From assembly GCA_023301205.1 (NCBI GenBank), contig JALZVC010000008.1, positions 1 through 10,640 of the forward strand: DNA of 10,640 nucleotides, given 5' to 3'. Each line of letters begins with the position of its first letter. The stretch's first letter is position 1. Made by a program: the position numbers and the translations under genes. The notes under the pieces were generated by a model. The model was not told where the DNA came from. It saw nothing but the letters and a program-made list of their open reading frames with translations, and made no database searches. The DNA comes from Flavobacteriaceae bacterium. GTDB taxonomy: Bacteria; Bacteroidota; Bacteroidia; Flavobacteriales; Flavobacteriaceae. Positions 6,744 to 10,640 of the stretch are shown here, piece by piece.

Positions 6744-8199
6744 TATCCTATTTTCTCATTCTTATTATTACCCTCTTGACAAAAAACAATGGGACAATAA
6801 AACCCCGTACCCGCCATTGGGGACACTGTATGCTGCATCACTTATGCGACAAGAGGGATATGCAGTAAATTTGTTTGACACAAACTTACGAAGTGACCCA
6901 TACGCCATTGAGGATAAAATAAAGGAGCAAAATCCTCAGTTTTTGGTTATGTACGACGATGGATTTAATTACCTCACTAAGATGTGTCTTACGACCATGA
7001 GAGAAGCTGCTTTTGAGATGATAGGCTTAGGTAAAAAACATGGTTGTCAAGTCATTGTGTGCAGTAGCGATAGTACAGATCAATATGGCCAATATCTAGA
7101 TGCAGGTGCAGATTACATCATACAAGGAGAAGGGGAAATCACACTTAAAGAACTTGTCTATGCTCTAAAAAACAAGGAATCTATAAGCCATATTAACGGT
7201 CTTGTATATAAAGAGCATAAAGAAATAAAAAAACACCCAAAACGTATTGTATTGCGTAATCTGGATGAGTTACCTCAACCCGCTTGGGATCTTGCAGATA
7301 TAGATGCTTACAAAGCCGTATGGGCACAAAGTGGTAAACAATTTACACTAAACATAGCAACCACAAGAGGATGCCCCTTTAAATGTAACTGGTGCGCAAA
7401 ACCTATATATGGCAATCGCTATAATTCTCACTCGCCTGAATATATCACAAAACATATTGCCTTTTTAAAAGAACAATATGACGTGACTAATTTCTGGATG
7501 TGTGATGATATTTTTGGACTAAAACCAAACTGGGTTCAAAATTTTAATCTCGAATTAAAAAAAGAAAACTTAAAAATCACTTATTACATACAAAGTCGAG
7601 TTGATCTACTTTTAAAAGAAGATACGATAGATGCACTCTCTGAAAGTGGTCTTAAAGAAGTATGGGTAGGTGCAGAAAGTGGCTCTCAAAAGATTCTCGA
7701 TGCTATGGACAAAGAAACCAAAGTAGCACAAATCTATCAAGCAACACGACTCTTAAAAAAGAAGAATGTTCAAGTAGCATTCTTTATTCAGTTTGGATAC
7801 ATAGGAGAAACAAAAGAAGATATTGCAATGACGATGACGATGATAAAAGAGCTTCAACCAGACAATATAGGAGTTTCCGTTTCTTACCCTCTTCCAGGGA
7901 CCAAGTTTTATGATATGGTAAAGGATGATCTACAACTTAAAGCAAATTGGACAGATAGTGATGACCTTGCTATGATGTTTCAAGGGACTTTTAACTCAGA
8001 ATATTATAAAAAATTACATCGATACGTACATAAAGAATATAGAAAAAGTCAAGGGGTCGCAAACTTTAAAGCGTTCTTTAAAAATCCATTATCGCTCTCA
8101 AAATTAACATTGCGATCTATGGCTTTATATTTTTACTACACCCCAAGTGCTTTTATAGACAAAGCTATATTAAACAATATGCAACATACAAATGGGTAG
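6736..8199 (+). CDS. B12-binding radical SAM protein (first copy)
   Basis: 487 residues. About 1-150 is a cobalamin-binding Rossmann domain with the YPPLG entry motif (25-29) and AGADYIIQGEGE (GEGE 131-134). The DxHxxG motif with the cobalt-ligating histidine is absent, and the usual GG loop is replaced by S110-S111-D112. From about 200 is the radical SAM barrel with C213-P-F-K-C217-N-W-C220, which binds the 4Fe-4S cluster, and the SAM-contacting segment GAESGSQ (312-318). A C-terminal extension of about 80 residues, basic and aromatic, is unassigned. The class (BchE, HpnJ, P-methylase relatives) does methylations, ring closures and other radical chemistry on unactivated carbons; the substrate here cannot be named. 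Its start overlaps the nucleotidyltransferase stop. It is clearly paralogous to the protein encoded at 9029-10414. The cytosol is the likely location, as no signal peptide is seen. Confidence 0.88.
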   Translation: MLDILFSHSYYYPLDKKQWDNKTPYPPLGTLYAASLMRQEGYAVNLFDTNLRSDPYAIEDKIKEQNPQFLVMYDDGFNYLTKMCLTTMREAAFEMIGLGKKHGCQVIVCSSDSTDQYGQYLDAGADYIIQGEGEITLKELVYALKNKESISHINGLVYKEHKEIKKHPKRIVLRNLDELPQPAWDLADIDAYKAVWAQSGKQFTLNIATTRGCPFKCNWCAKPIYGNRYNSHSPEYITKHIAFLKEQYDVTNFWMCDDIFGLKPNWVQNFNLELKKENLKITYYIQSRVDLLLKEDTIDALSESGLKEVWVGAESGSQKILDAMDKETKVAQIYQATRLLKKKNVQVAFFIQFGYIGETKEDIAMTMTMIKELQPDNIGVSVSYPLPGTKFYDMVKDDLQLKANWTDSDDLAMMFQGTFNSEYYKKLHRYVHKEYRKSQGVANFKAFFKNPLSLSKLTLRSMALYFYYTPSAFIDKAILNNMQHTNG

Positions 8200-8255
8200 T
8201 TAAGTAATTACTAATTTATTTTTTACAGCTACATCATACAACAACAGACCTATAC

Positions 8256-9032
8256 ATGAGTAATGACTTTGACATACACGCTCAAAATTATGATGCCGCT
8301 TTCACGCATTCTAGCATAGGTAAAGCACAACGCGAGAGCGTATATAGCTATCTCACAAAAGAGTTAGACACTGCAAATCATCTCAGTATTTTAGAACTAA
8401 ATTGTGGTACGGGAGAAGACGCCAACTATTTTCATCAAAAAGGGCATCAAGTAATCGCAACGGATATTTCTGAAGAAATGTTAGCAGTAGCGAAAGAAAA
8501 ATATCCAGAGATTAGGTTTCAGATAGTAGATATCACAACCATGAAGCCTAGTACATTTGATCAAAAGTTTGATGTAATATTTTCAAATTTTGGAGGACTC
8601 AACTGTTTATCAAATTCACAATTACACGATTTTCTTAAAACATCAGAAACGCTACTTGCCCATCAAGGAAAACTCATTATGGTCATCATGCCTAAAAACA
8701 CACTTTGGGAACGTTTCTATTTTTTGTTGAAATTACAATTTCAGAAAGCCTTTCGGCGAAACACAAAAGAGGTCGTCTATGCAAATGTAGAGAGTGTAGA
8801 AGTCCCGACTTGGTATTATAACCCGAAGGATCTAACCAATTTTGCAAAAATGTATACAAAACCAATAAATATTAAACCTATAGGTATCGCTATTCCTCCA
8901 TCTTATTTAGAACCTTATTTTAAAAAAAGGCCACTTTTTATGAAGCTTTTGATTACTTTGGAGTCATGGTTTCAACATCCATTTTGGGCAAAATATGCAG
9001 ACCATTTTTTAATAAGCTTTGAAAAGAAATGA
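8256..9032 (+). CDS. Class I SAM-dependent methyltransferase
   Basis: 258 residues with a Rossmann-type methyltransferase domain. Motif I is ILELNCGTGED (45-55), the acidic end of strand 2 is D70 in IATDIS, the adenine-side acid is probably D92 in IVDI, and motif IV is FDVIFSNFGGLNC (105-117). Before it lies FDIHAQNYDAAFTHSSIGKAQR, the N-terminal lid typical of small-molecule methyltransferases. The C-terminal half (about 150-258) is aromatic and basic, including WYYNPKDL and ESWFQHPFW, and probably shapes the substrate site. It lies 56 bases after the first radical SAM gene, and its stop overlaps the second radical SAM start in ATGA, so the two are probably translated together. A simple SN2 methylation of O, N or C on the same substrate as the radical SAM enzymes is the natural reading, but the acceptor is unknown. 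Confidence 0.85.
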   Translation: MSNDFDIHAQNYDAAFTHSSIGKAQRESVYSYLTKELDTANHLSILELNCGTGEDANYFHQKGHQVIATDISEEMLAVAKEKYPEIRFQIVDITTMKPSTFDQKFDVIFSNFGGLNCLSNSQLHDFLKTSETLLAHQGKLIMVIMPKNTLWERFYFLLKLQFQKAFRRNTKEVVYANVESVEVPTWYYNPKDLTNFAKMYTKPINIKPIGIAIPPSYLEPYFKKRPLFMKLLITLESWFQHPFWAKYADHFLISFEKK

Positions 9033-10414
9033 GCGTTTTATTGACACACGCATACTATCTCTCTAATGATCCTAAGGAGCATAAAATCATGAAGCCTTAC
9101 CCTCCGTTAGGGCAGCTTTATATTTCTGGATACCTCAATGATCAAAATATAGAGAACTATATTTTTGACACTACCTTTTATTCAAAAGAAGATCAGCTTG
9201 CCTTTATCAAGGAAAAACAACCAGATATTGTTGCTATCTATTCTAATTTGATGACAAAAGTAGAAGTCATCAAACTTATGAAGATTTTAAAAACAGAAGC
9301 TATGTATGGATTTCCAACCATCGTACTTGGAGGGCCAGACATAAGCTACAATCTTAAGAATTACCTTAAAGCGGGTGCGCAATATCTTATCATAGGTGAA
9401 GGAGAAGAAACTATGGCAGAGTTACATGATGCCATTTTAAATACTACAGATATTACAAAAGTAGCAGGTCTTGCATATCTGGAAGAAGGGTTGGTTACAA
9501 GAACAAAACCACGTGTAAAAATGAAAGATTTATCGGTATTACCACTTCCAAATAGAGAAGCAATCCCGATGGAAAAATACCTCAAAACATGGAAAGACAA
9601 TCATGGCATGAGCTCTATGACTGTAAGTACACAACGTGGTTGTCCCTATACCTGTAAGTGGTGTAGTACTGCCGTATATGGACAAAGTTATAGACGTAGG
9701 CCCCCAAACCTTGTTGCTGCCGAGTTAAAAATGCTCAAAGACAACTATGCGCCTGACTCTATCTGGTTTGTAGATGATGTATTTACAGTAAGTCATAAAT
9801 GGCTTACCGCTTTTCATGAAGAAGTACTCAAACAAGATGCTGTGATTCCTTTTGAGTGTATTACTAGAGCCGAACGGTTAAATGATGAGATATTACAGCT
9901 TTTAAAAGAAGCTGGATGCTACCGTATTTGGATAGGTGCAGAAAGTGGTTCTCAAAAAATTATAGACGCCATGGATCGCCGTGTTGACGTAAACGTGGTA
10001 AAAGAAGCTATTCAAAAAACCAATGCGATGGATATGGAGACTGGCACCTTTATTATGCTTGGATACCCTGGAGAAGATCTAGTTGACATAAACACAACAG
10101 TACAATACCTCAAGGATGCGAACCCAACACACTTTACTATTACGATAGCCTATCCTATTAAGGGTACTTCACTCTATTCTGAAATAGAAAAAGATATTAT
10201 TACAAAACCAGATTGGGAAACCTCAACAGACAGAGAGATTGATTTTAAACGCACCTATACACGTAAGTTTTACGATTATGCCGTGAATAGAGTCGTGAAT
10301 GAAGTAAATTATCATAGAGAAATTACAAAGCCTAAAAATCGAGATCTTAAAAAAGCGATTAAATTTAAAATCAAATCTGTGATCGCAAATGGATTAATGA
10401 CCGTTACCAAATAA
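9029..10414 (+). CDS. B12-binding radical SAM protein (second copy)
   Basis: 461 residues with the same layout as the first copy. The N-terminal cobalamin-binding domain has YPPLG (24-28), a conventional VLGGPD loop (G101-G102-P103-D104) and GEGE (123-126), again without DxHxxG. The radical SAM barrel has C205-P-Y-T-C209-K-W-C212, a WFVDDVF strand and GAESGSQ (303-309). The C-terminal part (about 390-461) is basic. The two copies align over their whole length (RGCP..C.WC, VYGQSY against IYGNRY, AESGSQKI.DAMD, a late STDREIDF against DSDDLAMMF), but differ enough to suggest different steps rather than redundancy. The ATG overlaps the methyltransferase stop by four bases, and the next gene starts 2 bases after the stop. 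Likely a cytosolic enzyme of the same pathway; reaction and substrate are unknown. Confidence 0.88.
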   Translation: MSVLLTHAYYLSNDPKEHKIMKPYPPLGQLYISGYLNDQNIENYIFDTTFYSKEDQLAFIKEKQPDIVAIYSNLMTKVEVIKLMKILKTEAMYGFPTIVLGGPDISYNLKNYLKAGAQYLIIGEGEETMAELHDAILNTTDITKVAGLAYLEEGLVTRTKPRVKMKDLSVLPLPNREAIPMEKYLKTWKDNHGMSSMTVSTQRGCPYTCKWCSTAVYGQSYRRRPPNLVAAELKMLKDNYAPDSIWFVDDVFTVSHKWLTAFHEEVLKQDAVIPFECITRAERLNDEILQLLKEAGCYRIWIGAESGSQKIIDAMDRRVDVNVVKEAIQKTNAMDMETGTFIMLGYPGEDLVDINTTVQYLKDANPTHFTITIAYPIKGTSLYSEIEKDIITKPDWETSTDREIDFKRTYTRKFYDYAVNRVVNEVNYHREITKPKNRDLKKAIKFKIKSVIANGLMTVTK

Positions 10415-10416
10415 TC

Positions 10417-10640
10417 ATGACCAACCATAGTACGTGGCAAAACTCGAATTATACTGTATATGCAATGACAGTATTATTTTTTGCGCTAAGTTTATGGGGG
10501 GTTTCAAATCACGAATTATGGTTAGATGAAGCGCATCATTATTTACTGGCTCGCGATAGTTCTTCTTTTCAAGATCTTATAAATAACACCCGATATGAAG
10601 GACATCCTATTGTCTGGAATCTTTTACTCTACTGGATCAC
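10417..10640 (+). CDS. Polytopic GT-C-like glycosyltransferase, N-terminal fragment
   Basis: Starts with ATG 2 bases after the second radical SAM stop and stays open to the window edge (74 complete codons). Residues about 12-31 (YTVYAMTVLFFALSLWGVSN) form a first membrane helix. ELWLDEAHHYLLARDSSSF follows, with an acidic pair D37-E38 early in the first outside loop, then YEGHPIVWNLLLYW leading into a second hydrophobic stretch. This is the pattern of GT-C fold membrane glycosyltransferases (PMT/ArnT-like), which use polyprenyl-phosphate sugars on the outer face of the inner membrane and place the catalytic acid in that loop. Only the N-terminus is visible, so donor and acceptor cannot be judged. 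Its position implies that the locus product is glycosylated or ends at the membrane. Confidence 0.72.
   Translation, partial: MTNHSTWQNSNYTVYAMTVLFFALSLWGVSNHELWLDEAHHYLLARDSSSFQDLINNTRYEGHPIVWNLLLYWI

Noticed and set aside
7828..7842. Short tandem repeat ATGACG ATGACG ATG
   Set aside because: Encodes MTMTM within a helix of the radical SAM protein; too short to suggest a functional or phase-variable repeat, and its unit of six bases keeps the frame.
7662..7913. Second + strand frame inside the first radical SAM gene, and - strand frames at 6656-6841 and 9361-9600
   Set aside because: All overlap well-supported genes and encode low-complexity peptides (for example a run of D and R residues) with no recognisable motif.
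8200..8255. Possible internal promoter in the 56-base gap before the methyltransferase
   Set aside because: T-rich, but no pair of -33 and -7 elements could be placed with reasonable spacing.

Overview
The window reads as chromosomal DNA of a marine-type member of the Flavobacteriaceae (Bacteroidota). The base composition is low in G+C, start codons lack clear Shine-Dalgarno sequences, and the gene families are typical of the phylum (DUF5777 barrel, YceI, His-less B12-radical SAM proteins). The genus cannot be fixed from the sequence alone. Every gene lies on the + strand.

Region 1 (1-3123): the last codons of an unidentified gene end at a short rho-independent terminator. polA follows, a full-length DNA polymerase I with 5' nuclease, proofreading exonuclease and polymerase domains, all with intact catalytic residues. 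The linker after the 5' nuclease carries a QFSLF peptide that looks like a sliding-clamp-binding motif.

Region 2 (3343-5585): four tightly packed genes for exported or envelope proteins. They are a small c-type cytochrome lipoprotein with one haem site, a YceI-family lipocalin-like periplasmic protein, a membrane-anchored OB-fold (tRNA_anti-like) protein and a DUF5777 beta-barrel. They probably form one operon, perhaps an envelope redox or lipid/quinone-handling module. Its job is not established.

Region 3 (5586-5834): 249 bp without a gene. It holds a 14-bp inverted repeat with competing pairing partners and a weak promoter candidate.

Region 4 (5835 to the right edge): a candidate biosynthetic or modification locus. 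It encodes a winged-helix plus nucleotidyltransferase protein (TTG start), a B12-binding radical SAM protein, a class I SAM methyltransferase, a second B12-binding radical SAM protein paralogous to the first, and the start of a polytopic GT-C-like glycosyltransferase cut off by the window. Overlapping stops and starts (8 bp, 4 bp) and a 2-bp gap argue for coordinated expression. The set is consistent with making or tailoring a lipid-linked or glycosylated envelope molecule or small metabolite, but neither substrate nor product can be read from the sequence. This locus is the best candidate for an undescribed system here.

No tRNA, rRNA, CRISPR array, transposase or attachment site was seen.
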